A stretch of 20,077 nucleotides of DNA from an uncultured Elusimicrobia bacterium (lineage in GTDB: Bacteria > Elusimicrobiota > Elusimicrobia > Elusimicrobiales > Elusimicrobiaceae): contig CAMUXX010000003.1 in assembly GCA_947164805.1 (NCBI GenBank), forward strand, positions 1 through 20,077, read 5' to 3'. Below the pieces are notes generated by a model. It was given only the letters and a program-made list of their open reading frames with translations, did no database searches and was not told the origin of the DNA. The first letter of the stretch is position 1; each line of letters starts with the position of its first letter. A program made the position numbers and the translations under genes. This document shows positions 1 through 6,941 of the stretch, piece by piece.

Positions 1-669
1 ATCACCGTGTTTTATAACTTGCACCCCGGCATCAATAACAGCATAATCACCGAATTGAAACCAAATGAAATTATTTAGAACATGGTGTAAACCAAGAGGT
101 ATAAGTAAACGGTTTGCAACCCCAAAGAAAAATAAACCGATATTATTGCTTGCTATTACCCAATTGCCGAAGGCCGATATAGCATTAGAAATTGACGGCC
201 AAATAAAAGCAAAAATTAAAGCATAAATTATAGCAACAAGCCCCGTAATTATCGGGACAAAACGTCTGCCTCCAAAAAATGCAAGGAAAGGTGGGAGTTT
301 TACTGATTTGTATTTATTATAAAGTGTTCCTGCTGTTACGCCCATAATAATGCCGCCTAAAACCTGCATGTCTATTTTATCGTCAAATACTTTTATCCCC
401 GCTGTCATGATCATATAGCCTACAAATGCTGATAATGCAGCAGCCCCATGTTCTTCTTTTGAAAACCCTACCGCAACACCAAGAGCAAAAATTATTGGAA
501 GATTATTAAATACAGCATTTCCCGCGGCGGCCAAAAAAGGAATATTAAGCATATCCGGTTGCCCGAACCTAAGTAAAATACCGGCTATAGGTAAGACGGC
601 AATAGGTAACATTAAAGATTTACCGAGTGTTACAAAAAATGCTGAAATTTTCTTAAAAGTTTCTTTCAT
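1..669 (-). CDS. nagE: PTS EIIC component, N-acetylglucosamine/glucose type (partial, 3' end outside window)
   Basis: Membrane permease domain of a sugar phosphotransferase system; it carries the sugar across the inner membrane while the sugar is phosphorylated. The 223 codons seen are the N-terminal part. They include the hydrophobic start with SLMLPIAVLPIAGILLR, then IPFLAAAGNAVFNNLPIIFA, GVAVGFSKEEHGAAALSAF, a GGRRFVPI segment, and LLIPLGLHHVLNNFIWFQFG near the window edge. These are hallmarks of the glucose/GlcNAc EIIC family, and the IPFLAAAG and HGAAAL stretches fit NagE best. The ATG at 669-667 shares one base with the stop of the upstream PTS fusion gene (TAATG), so the two are translationally coupled. 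A fused EIIB domain probably follows beyond base 1, but that is not visible. Family assignment is strong; GlcNAc rather than glucose or glucosamine specificity is an inference. Confidence 0.88.
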   Translation of the reverse strand, partial: MKETFKKISAFFVTLGKSLMLPIAVLPIAGILLRFGQPDMLNIPFLAAAGNAVFNNLPIIFALGVAVGFSKEEHGAAALSAFVGYMIMTAGIKVFDDKIDMQVLGGIIMGVTAGTLYNKYKSVKLPPFLAFFGGRRFVPIITGLVAIIYALIFAFIWPSISNAISAFGNWVIASNNIGLFFFGVANRLLIPLGLHHVLNNFIWFQFGDYAVIDAGVQVIKHGD

Positions 670-3164
670 TATAAATTAAACTCCTTTTTTACCAAAGACC
701 TGACTTCTTCCACGTTTGAGCATTTAAGGGCCTTTTGGGCTATCTTTTCACATTTTTTGATGTCCAATTGGCGAATTAAAGCCTTTATATCAGCAATCAT
801 GGCTGGTACTACACTTAAAGACCTTATGCCAAGCCCTATAAGCAATACGGCACCTGCAGGTTCGCTGGCAACGGCCCCGCACACACCTACAGGAATATTT
901 TGTGATTTTGCCCCTTCCACAATACTACTTACTAAGCGCAAGACTGAAGGATTTAAACTGTCTGAAAGAAAGTTTAGGGTAGGGTGGGCCCTGTCCAAAG
1001 CCAAAGTATATTGCGTTAAATCATTTGTACCGATAGAAAAGAAATCTACCTCTTTAGCAAATTCTTTAGCCATAATTGCAGCGGCAGGAACCTCCATCAT
1101 CATACCAAGTGATACTTTATCAATGCCTAGTTTCTTTTGTTCTTCTTTTACAAACCTTTTGACTGTTTTAATTTCTTCAATAAATGTCACCATTGGTATC
1201 ATTATTTTGGCCATACCGTAAGGTTTTACTTTCATTATTGCACGAAGCTGGGTTTTAAAAAGATCTATATTTGCAAAGGAAGTTCTTACACCGCGTCTGC
1301 CTAAAATCGGATTATCTTCGCGTATTTGAGGGATAAAAGGGATATGTTTGTCAGCCCCTACATCTAAAGTTCTTATAATAATAGGGTTTCCCTGTTGGGA
1401 ATCAGCCATTTGCTGGTATATTTCATATTGCTCATTTTCAGTCGGCGGTTCTTTTGCGTTTGCAAATAAAAATTCTGTTCTTACTAAGCCTATTCCTTGC
1501 CCGCCTTGTTGTATGCTTTGTTTTGCCTGATCAAGTGTACCTATATTTCCTGTAATTGAAATTTCGGTACCATCAATTGTTTTTGCTGCTTCAAAAGCAT
1601 GTAATAAATTCTTTTCCCGGTTAATTTTTATGGATTGCACCTTTTGCTTTACTTCTTTAATATCTTTAGGATTTACGGTAATTATGCCTGATTTTGAATC
1701 CAATATAATATCTTTACCGTCAGGAATTTCCATAACAACAGGGCCGGCGCCGATAATTGTTGGAATACCCAAATTTTTTATCATTATAGAAACATGCGAT
1801 AATGTAGAACCTTCTGCCATTATTATGCCTGTTACGTGCTCATTAATATCCTTTAGATGATGGGATAAAAGTTCCCTGGTTATTAATATCGTATCTTCTT
1901 TGAAATCTGGCAGTCCGTAATCTGTGCCGGTTAAATCAGTTAGTATGCGGGATTCCAAATCAATAAAGTCGGCAATTCTTGAACGTAAAATTTCATTACC
2001 GGTATTTTTTAGGACTTCTACTGCCCTTTCTACCGCAGAAGAAAAAGCAAAAGCGGCACTATATCCTTTGGATATTGCCTGGCGTGTCTCTTGTATCAAG
2101 AAAGGATCTTCCAAGATAGTTATGTGGGCAAGCAATATTTCTTCCCGTTCTTTTTGGCCGTATATTGCATGACGTTCCTTATCTAAAGCACTTTTAACAT
2201 TATTTAATGCAGTAAGGAATTTGGAAAGTTCTTCTTCCGGGGGTAAATTAGATTTTTCTTCAAGTTTAAATTGAACATCTTTAACCAGATATGATTTCCC
2301 GATACTCAAACCGTCATATATTCCCACACCTTTTATTTTTGTCTCTTCTGATAAATTGAACTCACTTATATTTTGTGCGGTTCTTGTATCAGTAACAATA
2401 TCTTTTAGTTTGGTTTGAATAAAATTTTGAATTTGAGCAGATGCCTCATTTGCTTTTTCACCGCAAGATTTTATTTGTATTTTATCTCCGTAATCTATGG
2501 ACAGGCGAAGTATTTCCACCACGCTTTTGGCATTACTTTGTTTGCCATTTTTCATTATAAATATATCTGTATTTGGAAAATTCTGTGCCAGTTTAGCTAC
2601 TTCGCCGGCTGGCCTTGCATGTAAACCTGTTTTGTTAAGAACAAAAAATTCTTCCGTAAGAACAGTTAAATCATTTTTATTTGTATTATTTGTTTGTTCA
2701 TTTTGATCGGCAAAAACTTCAAAAACTTTGGTTTGCGGATTAACTTTTGTCAGTTCTTCCTTTTTAAACTTTACATTTAAAGGGGAAACTATAATCATTA
2801 CTATAGTATTGGCTTTGGCATATTGTGCCAAAAAATCTTTATCAAATTCTATTAATTTTTGGCCTTTGGTTACTTTGTCACCTTCTTGGACGAAAGTTTT
2901 AAACCTTTGCCCTTTCAATGATACGGAATCAATGCCTATATGTATCATTATTTCAAAACCGTCTTTTTCAAGAACAATTGCATGTAAACACTTATGTAAA
3001 TTTTTAACTACTGCAGCAGTAGGTGCATATATAAAATTTTCTTGCGGTTTTACTGCTATGCCGTCACCCAACATTTTTTGGGCAAAGGCTTCATCGGGAA
3101 TTTTAGATAAATCAAGCAACTCCCCTGTAATGGGACTGTAAAGAGTTAAAGTTTTTGGGTTCAT
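669..3164 (-). CDS. ptsI: Multiphosphoryl transfer protein: EIIA(Glc-type)-HPr-enzyme I fusion
   Basis: This 831-residue cytoplasmic protein combines three PTS phosphocarriers and relays phosphate from PEP to the membrane EIIC/EIIB. Residues about 1-150 are a crr-like EIIA, with the phospho-accepting His in MIHIGID (H75) and the partner His at H61. After a polar Asn/Thr-rich linker (about 155-168), residues about 170-255 are HPr, with GLHARPAGEVA (H182) and a serine at the regulatory Ser46-like place (S214 in NAKSVVEIL). Residues about 275-831 are enzyme I: GSTLSHVSI with H457, GIGLVRTEFLF, DVGADKHIPF, GRRGVRTSF, the PEP-domain signature SIGTNDLTQYTLALDRAHP, and the catalytic Cys in GVCGAV (C762). 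The order matches known EIIA-HPr-EI proteins such as NagF of pseudomonads, which partners NagE, and the EIIC gene follows at once with a TAATG overlap. An AGAGGT ribosome site lies just before the ATG. All key residues are present, so it should be active. Confidence 0.95.
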   Translation of the reverse strand: MNPKTLTLYSPITGELLDLSKIPDEAFAQKMLGDGIAVKPQENFIYAPTAAVVKNLHKCLHAIVLEKDGFEIMIHIGIDSVSLKGQRFKTFVQEGDKVTKGQKLIEFDKDFLAQYAKANTIVMIIVSPLNVKFKKEELTKVNPQTKVFEVFADQNEQTNNTNKNDLTVLTEEFFVLNKTGLHARPAGEVAKLAQNFPNTDIFIMKNGKQSNAKSVVEILRLSIDYGDKIQIKSCGEKANEASAQIQNFIQTKLKDIVTDTRTAQNISEFNLSEETKIKGVGIYDGLSIGKSYLVKDVQFKLEEKSNLPPEEELSKFLTALNNVKSALDKERHAIYGQKEREEILLAHITILEDPFLIQETRQAISKGYSAAFAFSSAVERAVEVLKNTGNEILRSRIADFIDLESRILTDLTGTDYGLPDFKEDTILITRELLSHHLKDINEHVTGIIMAEGSTLSHVSIMIKNLGIPTIIGAGPVVMEIPDGKDIILDSKSGIITVNPKDIKEVKQKVQSIKINREKNLLHAFEAAKTIDGTEISITGNIGTLDQAKQSIQQGGQGIGLVRTEFLFANAKEPPTENEQYEIYQQMADSQQGNPIIIRTLDVGADKHIPFIPQIREDNPILGRRGVRTSFANIDLFKTQLRAIMKVKPYGMAKIMIPMVTFIEEIKTVKRFVKEEQKKLGIDKVSLGMMMEVPAAAIMAKEFAKEVDFFSIGTNDLTQYTLALDRAHPTLNFLSDSLNPSVLRLVSSIVEGAKSQNIPVGVCGAVASEPAGAVLLIGLGIRSLSVVPAMIADIKALIRQLDIKKCEKIAQKALKCSNVEEVRSLVKKEFNL

Positions 3165-3179
3165 AGCACCTCTATATAC

Positions 3180-3208
3180 AATTTAACATTTATTATGGTC
3201 TTTGTAAA
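3180..3208 (-). promoter_or_regulatory. Candidate promoter for the PTS operon, with TTTACAA direct repeats
   Basis: On the minus strand, TTTACA (3208-3203) is followed after 17 bases by TAAATT (3185-3180), a fair sigma-70-like pair. A second TTTACAA copy lies 17 bases further upstream, overlapping the ftcD stop codon, with an AAGATCTT palindrome between the two copies. The predicted start would fall almost on the AGAGGT ribosome site, giving a very short leader. The promoter call is therefore weak, and read-through from ftcD is an alternative. Confidence 0.3.
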
Positions 3209-3215
3209 GAAGATC

Positions 3216-4214
3216 TTATTGTAAAGACTTCTCAGTATTATTTAAAAAGTTTTTTAATTTAAGTTCAATAATTTTATTTTCCGGTACAAATGGTTTTATT
3301 TGGCTTAAATTAAGATTTTTTATTACTAAATTAAAAACTTCTTCATGTGGCATTCCTTGCATGATGCGGTTTTGTTTATTTAAATAAAATTTTGCGCTGT
3401 CTAATATTGCGTCTTTTGGCGTGAGGCCGATAAGTTCGCTCCCCGTAACTTTAATATTAAATTTCTCGGCAATATTTTTGCAAATTTCGTATACCAAATA
3501 AAGCGGTGCTTTTTTGTAATTTTCAATATTTATTGATATTTGGCAAAACCCGTATTCTTCAATATACCAACCCAAAGTTTTTATACCTGGTAATTTAGCA
3601 CGTAATTCTTTTGCAATAGTTTTAGTGAGTGTTAAATTTTTAGTATTTAAATTAATATTATAAGCAAGCAAAAAATCCCTGGCACCGATACATAAAGCAC
3701 CGGATTTTTTTGCTTTTTCGGTTAAAATTTTGGGGCCGTAATCGGGTGGGCAATTAATTAATTTTTCTGCTAAATTTTCATATCCGCCTTTTCTTAAAAT
3801 CCTTAATTCCTGTTTTTGCAAATTGCTTGCTGCTGCACCGTATAAATACACAGGTATACCAAAATCAGTGCCGACGGTGTAAGCAACATTTTTAGCGGTT
3901 TCTATACAATCTTCCAAAGTAGTTTTCTTTAAAGGAATAAACGGGCAAACATCTACGCATCCGATACGCGGATGCACACCGGTATGTTGTTCCATGTCAA
4001 TAAGTTCAATACTTTTTTTGATTAAAGTCAAGGCGGCTTTGCCGATTATATCTTTTGGGGCAACAAAAGTTACAACTGTCCTATTTGCGCTTTGGCCCAT
4101 TTCATAGCCAAGTAATTCTACGCCTTTTACGGAAGTAAGTTCGGCAAGAATTTTCTTAATTTTTACTTCATCCCTGCCTTCACTTATATTAGGAACACAT
4201 TCTATAAGGTGCAT
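3216..4214 (-). CDS. ftcD: Glutamate formimidoyltransferase
   Basis: The enzyme moves the formimino group of N-formiminoglutamate to tetrahydrofolate; relatives also act on 5-formyl-THF. It is cytoplasmic. The 332 residues correspond to the transferase part of FTCD, without the cyclodeaminase domain. Visible family blocks are HLIECVPNISEGRD at the start, ANRTVVTFVAP, HTGVHPRIGCVDVCPFIPL with the catalytic His (H81, matching His82 of the mammalian enzyme), CIGARDFLLAYNINL, CQISINIENYKKAPLYLVYE and LIGLTPKDAIL. I chose the ATG at 4214, one base after the stop of the upstream gene, because the family begins a few residues before ECVPNxSEG. An in-frame TTG at 4223 would add three residues. No strong ribosome site is seen, so coupling to the upstream gene is likely. 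No other histidine-degradation gene is in the window. Confidence 0.92.
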   Translation of the reverse strand: MHLIECVPNISEGRDEVKIKKILAELTSVKGVELLGYEMGQSANRTVVTFVAPKDIIGKAALTLIKKSIELIDMEQHTGVHPRIGCVDVCPFIPLKKTTLEDCIETAKNVAYTVGTDFGIPVYLYGAAASNLQKQELRILRKGGYENLAEKLINCPPDYGPKILTEKAKKSGALCIGARDFLLAYNINLNTKNLTLTKTIAKELRAKLPGIKTLGWYIEEYGFCQISINIENYKKAPLYLVYEICKNIAEKFNIKVTGSELIGLTPKDAILDSAKFYLNKQNRIMQGMPHEEVFNLVIKNLNLSQIKPFVPENKIIELKLKNFLNNTEKSLQ

Positions 4215-4215
4215 A

Positions 4216-5703
4216 TTAATCAAACCAAGGGTAAAACTTATCCCTGTTTTTTGTAAAAATTACCGCAGCGGCAGCGAGTATAGCCTCTGAGGGAAAAGCC
4301 TGAGGCTTATCCATATCTATTTGGAAATCTGTTGTTACTTTGCGGATAGAGTTTATTTGCCCTTTACTTTCATTTTTACCTTTTACCCAGTAACTTGTGC
4401 GCAAACTTCCGCCTAAATGGCCTAATAATTTACGCGCAAGTGCTTTTATGAAAGATTTTTCACGGATAAAGGCAATTTGCCCTTCTTTATCAAATAAAGT
4501 CCACTTCCTTAAGAGAAATATTTTTTTTGTTTCCAATCTGTATTCAATATTGTAGGAATCAGTTAACACCAAGTAAGAATAGCCTAAAAGCCCTTTATGC
4601 CTGCGTACTATTTTAAATAAGATTTTACCTTTATCTGTGTAAATAAATATCGGGGTTGGGAATAATATGTCAAGTATATATCCGGCCAGTATGAATATTA
4701 AACCAAACAGTACAAAAAGATAGCACAAAGATAAAGCAGTATTTAACCATAATGAGGATGACAAATTTTGCGTGTTCACGGAAGAGAGTATAAAATGAAG
4801 CAAAGTAAACAGCACAATGCCGTAAAACCCATATTCTTTTAAAAAACTGCACCAACGTTGTGATGTAACAATAAAATTCTTGCCCTGGTTATCATAGAGC
4901 CTAAAAAATAAATCTGGGGCGCCGTATAAGCGTGTCCCTATAATCGGGTAAACAGATATAGGGTTTGCAGGATATTCATGTAAAGACGAAGAAAAAACAA
5001 AATTACAGACAAAAAATCCCATGGCTACAGCAAGGTATATAAAAACAGCTAAAACAACAGTTGAAAATTTTGGTGAAACAATAAATATGGTGTTATTTTC
5101 CTGATGTACTTCATTTTCGAGTAGGGTTTGGGAGAGTGGTTTCCACTCAGGTTTTTCTACTACCGGGGCGGCAATATTTTCTTCAACTAAAGGTTCTTCT
5201 TCGGTTATCAGCGGTAAATTTTTAATTTCTTTCGGTTTTGGGGCAATAAAAGATAAATAAAGGTCCGCATCTGTGGGGGAGAGGTTTATAATTTCTATCT
5301 TATATCCATTGGAATCTGCCAAGAAGTAACCTTCGGTGTAATTGGTACTTCCGTTACTGTAACTAAAATAGATATAAGGATCTAAGGTGGAAAATTCGCT
5401 TCTTTTAATTTCTTCGCCTGAATAAGTATTTTTTACTAATTTTAATTTTTTGTTTTTTATTTGTTTTATTTTGGCATTAGCGGTACTTTCTAGGCACTGT
5501 AAATCATTGCATTTTGACAATTTAGAAATATTAATTTTACTTGTACCCTTTTTTAAATTTAGAACTTCGTTATTTGAAGTTGCGGTGCGTTGCCACTTAG
5601 GCGGAAGTGAAATACTGAAACTGCCGTCTTTAGAATTAAAAGATGCAGCAAAGCAAGATAAACTGAATAAACACAAAAAAATAGTGAAACCGATTTTCCG
5701 CAT
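4216..5703 (-). CDS. Unrecognised membrane protein with signal peptide and possible scramblase/LURP-like C-terminal domain
   Basis: The 495 residues start with a signal peptide (RKIGFTIFLCLFSLSCFA, probable cut near residue 19). Residues about 20-160 form a probably extracytoplasmic beta-rich domain opening with FNSKDGSFSISLPPKWQR, a pattern seen in PsbP/DUF1795-like folds. A Pro/Glu-rich linker (about 160-205) follows, then hydrophobic helices at about 213-238, 291-308 and 322-348. Residues about 350-490 look like a twisted-barrel LURP-one/phospholipid-scramblase-like domain: FIYTDKGKILFKIVRRHKG, then WTLFDKEGQIAFIRE, then FPSEAILAAAAVIF. I judge this by pattern only. Its stop lies one base before the ftcD ATG, so it heads a possible operon with ftcD, though no functional link is obvious. 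There is no Shine-Dalgarno before the ATG, but a TATAAT lies right upstream. No function is assigned; the scramblase-like reading is moderate to low confidence. Confidence 0.8.
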   Translation of the reverse strand: MRKIGFTIFLCLFSLSCFAASFNSKDGSFSISLPPKWQRTATSNNEVLNLKKGTSKINISKLSKCNDLQCLESTANAKIKQIKNKKLKLVKNTYSGEEIKRSEFSTLDPYIYFSYSNGSTNYTEGYFLADSNGYKIEIINLSPTDADLYLSFIAPKPKEIKNLPLITEEEPLVEENIAAPVVEKPEWKPLSQTLLENEVHQENNTIFIVSPKFSTVVLAVFIYLAVAMGFFVCNFVFSSSLHEYPANPISVYPIIGTRLYGAPDLFFRLYDNQGKNFIVTSQRWCSFLKEYGFYGIVLFTLLHFILSSVNTQNLSSSLWLNTALSLCYLFVLFGLIFILAGYILDILFPTPIFIYTDKGKILFKIVRRHKGLLGYSYLVLTDSYNIEYRLETKKIFLLRKWTLFDKEGQIAFIREKSFIKALARKLLGHLGGSLRTSYWVKGKNESKGQINSIRKVTTDFQIDMDKPQAFPSEAILAAAAVIFTKNRDKFYPWFD

Positions 5704-5709
5704 ATATTC

Positions 5710-5715
5710 ATTATA
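5710..5715 (-). promoter_or_regulatory. TATAAT -10-like element immediately before the 5703 start
   Basis: On the minus strand a perfect TATAAT occupies 5715-5710, so the expected transcription start falls at about base 5703, the A of the ATG. No ribosome-binding purine tract is present. Together these suggest a leaderless transcript. No good -35 is seen 16-18 bases upstream, so an accidental match in AT-rich DNA is possible. Confidence 0.3.
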
Positions 5716-5788
5716 TAAAATTACGCGAGTTTTTATTACCCCAAATTATTTGATTAACTTTGCCATATAGATCTTTTGGCTACTTTTT

Positions 5789-5824
5789 TATAGGTCCAAA
5801 TTACCATTAGATATAGGTCCAAAT
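5789..5824 (+). repeat. Two exact 13-bp direct repeats (TATAGGTCCAAAT)
   Basis: TATAGGTCCAAAT occurs at 5789-5801 and again at 5812-5824. The period is 23 bp, about two helical turns, with 10 bases between copies. The second copy ends four bases before the -35 of the promoter for the 325-residue protein. A looser AGGTCTACAAT match overlaps the -10. Same-face tandem sites abutting a -35 are the usual arrangement for an activator of the response-regulator type. The regulator is not identifiable from this window. Confidence 0.6.
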
Positions 5825-5828
5825 ACTC

Positions 5829-5857
5829 TTGCGGTTCACTATTAAAAGGTCTACAAT
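5829..5857 (+). promoter_or_regulatory. Sigma-70-like promoter for the 5891 gene
   Basis: TTGCGG (5829-5834) is followed after exactly 17 bases by TACAAT (5852-5857). The transcript would start near 5864 and give a leader of about 27 bases carrying a 10-bp palindrome (AATAGCTATT, 5868-5877) and an AAGGAG ribosome site. Position, spacing and sequence are all good. The direct repeats just upstream suggest positive control. Confidence 0.65.
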
Positions 5858-5890
5858 TATAGTATGCAATAGCTATTTAAGGAGAAAAGC

Positions 5891-6868
5891 ATGAAAACAG
5901 TAAAAAAAGTAATAAGTTTGACTATGGCAGTAGTAATTATGATTACTACTTCCCCTATCTTACAAGCAGCCGATTTGGCTAATTTAGATAGGGCACAGTT
6001 AGATGAATTGAGGGCGGAAGTTTTAAGCGTAGTAGAAAACCCTGAAAATTTTCAAACACTTAAAACAATACCAAGTGTTAAAACCTTAAAAAAACGTTAT
6101 GATAAGGCACTTGAAATCTATGAAGCCAATTTGCAAAATCTTTCCGGTAAAACTAATAAACAAGATAACGCGTATTATGAATCGTACATTAATGAATTAA
6201 AGAAGAAAGCAGAACAAAGAGTATATAGGAACGAAAATGGCGAGTTTGATGGTTTTAACAGTAGGAAGGAAAAAGAACAAGCTGCTTTTTATACCGTTTT
6301 ACTTGAGGAAATGGAAAAACATAATCTTGTAAATGATAGAGATTTTTGGCAAGTATTAAGGGATGCTCCGGGTCTTGGTATTGTTACATTGATAGTAAGC
6401 GCCGGAGGTATACTTTTAATTAAAAAAGGAACAAGTGCTTTGATAAGAAGGATAGGATGGACTCTCGTTGCTAGTGCTGCTGGAGCTGCAGCTTTGCATT
6501 TATTATCTAGTCTTTTTACTCAGCCGAGTAAACCTTATTTCTCCCTTGGTATATCAGCTAATGAAGCACTATTAGCTTTTTTAGACAAGCCGTTTTATCA
6601 CCTCGCCAATTTTAAGACAAGTGGTGTAGATGATTTCGGTCTCTTTTATAATAAGAGTAAAAAATGTGCTGAAGTTTTATATGATGTCGTAGATATTGAA
6701 TATTATACGGCAGAAAATCCAAGTGGAAGGAATATGATGGATCGTATTTATACACAAACTGTAACTTGGAATCATTTAAGTATGGAATCAAAAGTTGAAT
6801 ATTTGCACAATTTAGCAGAACGTTTGAGAGAGGAAGCGCAGACGATTGAAGAGTACCATCAAGATTAA
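5891..6868 (+). CDS. Unrecognised exported or membrane protein, 325 aa
   Basis: I do not recognise the family. The protein starts with a clear signal peptide (positively charged MKTVKK, a hydrophobic core, then SPILQA before AD, cut near residue 26). Residues about 27-155 are charged and predicted helical, rich in Lys, Glu and Leu, for example TLKKRYDKALEIYEANLQNL and INELKKKAEQR. Two hydrophobic segments follow at about 161-178 and 188-208, separated by a basic turn (KKGTSALIRR), forming a likely membrane hairpin. The C-terminal 115 residues are mixed polar and hydrophobic and end in an acidic helical tail. If the signal peptide is cut, the hairpin would anchor the protein with both ends in the periplasm. 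AAGGAG lies six bases before the ATG. The gene stands alone, with its own promoter and a strong terminator, which suggests independently regulated expression. Confidence 0.85.
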   Translation: MKTVKKVISLTMAVVIMITTSPILQAADLANLDRAQLDELRAEVLSVVENPENFQTLKTIPSVKTLKKRYDKALEIYEANLQNLSGKTNKQDNAYYESYINELKKKAEQRVYRNENGEFDGFNSRKEKEQAAFYTVLLEEMEKHNLVNDRDFWQVLRDAPGLGIVTLIVSAGGILLIKKGTSALIRRIGWTLVASAAGAAALHLLSSLFTQPSKPYFSLGISANEALLAFLDKPFYHLANFKTSGVDDFGLFYNKSKKCAEVLYDVVDIEYYTAENPSGRNMMDRIYTQTVTWNHLSMESKVEYLHNLAERLREEAQTIEEYHQD

Positions 6869-6885
6869 TTAACCAATTAAGTTTT

Positions 6886-6914
6886 AAAAAAGGGCTGTTT
6901 AAACAGCCCTTTTT
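6886..6914. terminator. Bidirectional rho-independent terminator
   Basis: A perfect inverted repeat with GGGCTG / CAGCCC arms around TTTAAA is flanked by A-runs on the left and T-runs on the right. It can therefore terminate transcription from both strands. It lies between the convergent 5891 gene and the MATE gene. Confidence 0.93.
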
Positions 6915-6941
6915 AAATATAAAAGTTAAGCAGTTATAAAT

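Noticed and set aside
757..3141. Several plus-strand open frames of 60-154 codons across this span
   Set aside because: They lie antisense to the PTS fusion gene, whose three domains and catalytic residues are certain. They have no ribosome sites or recognisable composition.
4215..4223. TTG start for ftcD giving three extra residues
   Set aside because: The ATG at 4214 fits the family N-terminus and lies one base after the upstream stop. There is no ribosome site favouring the TTG.
5762..5780. Inverted repeat GCCA...TGGC around GATC upstream of the 13-bp repeats
   Set aside because: Arms are only four to six bases with mismatches and the centre is off symmetry. It could be chance in this AT-rich gap.
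5868..5877. Palindrome AATAGCTATT in the leader of the 5891 gene
   Set aside because: Too short and AT-rich to call an operator or structured RNA. It is mentioned only as context for the promoter.
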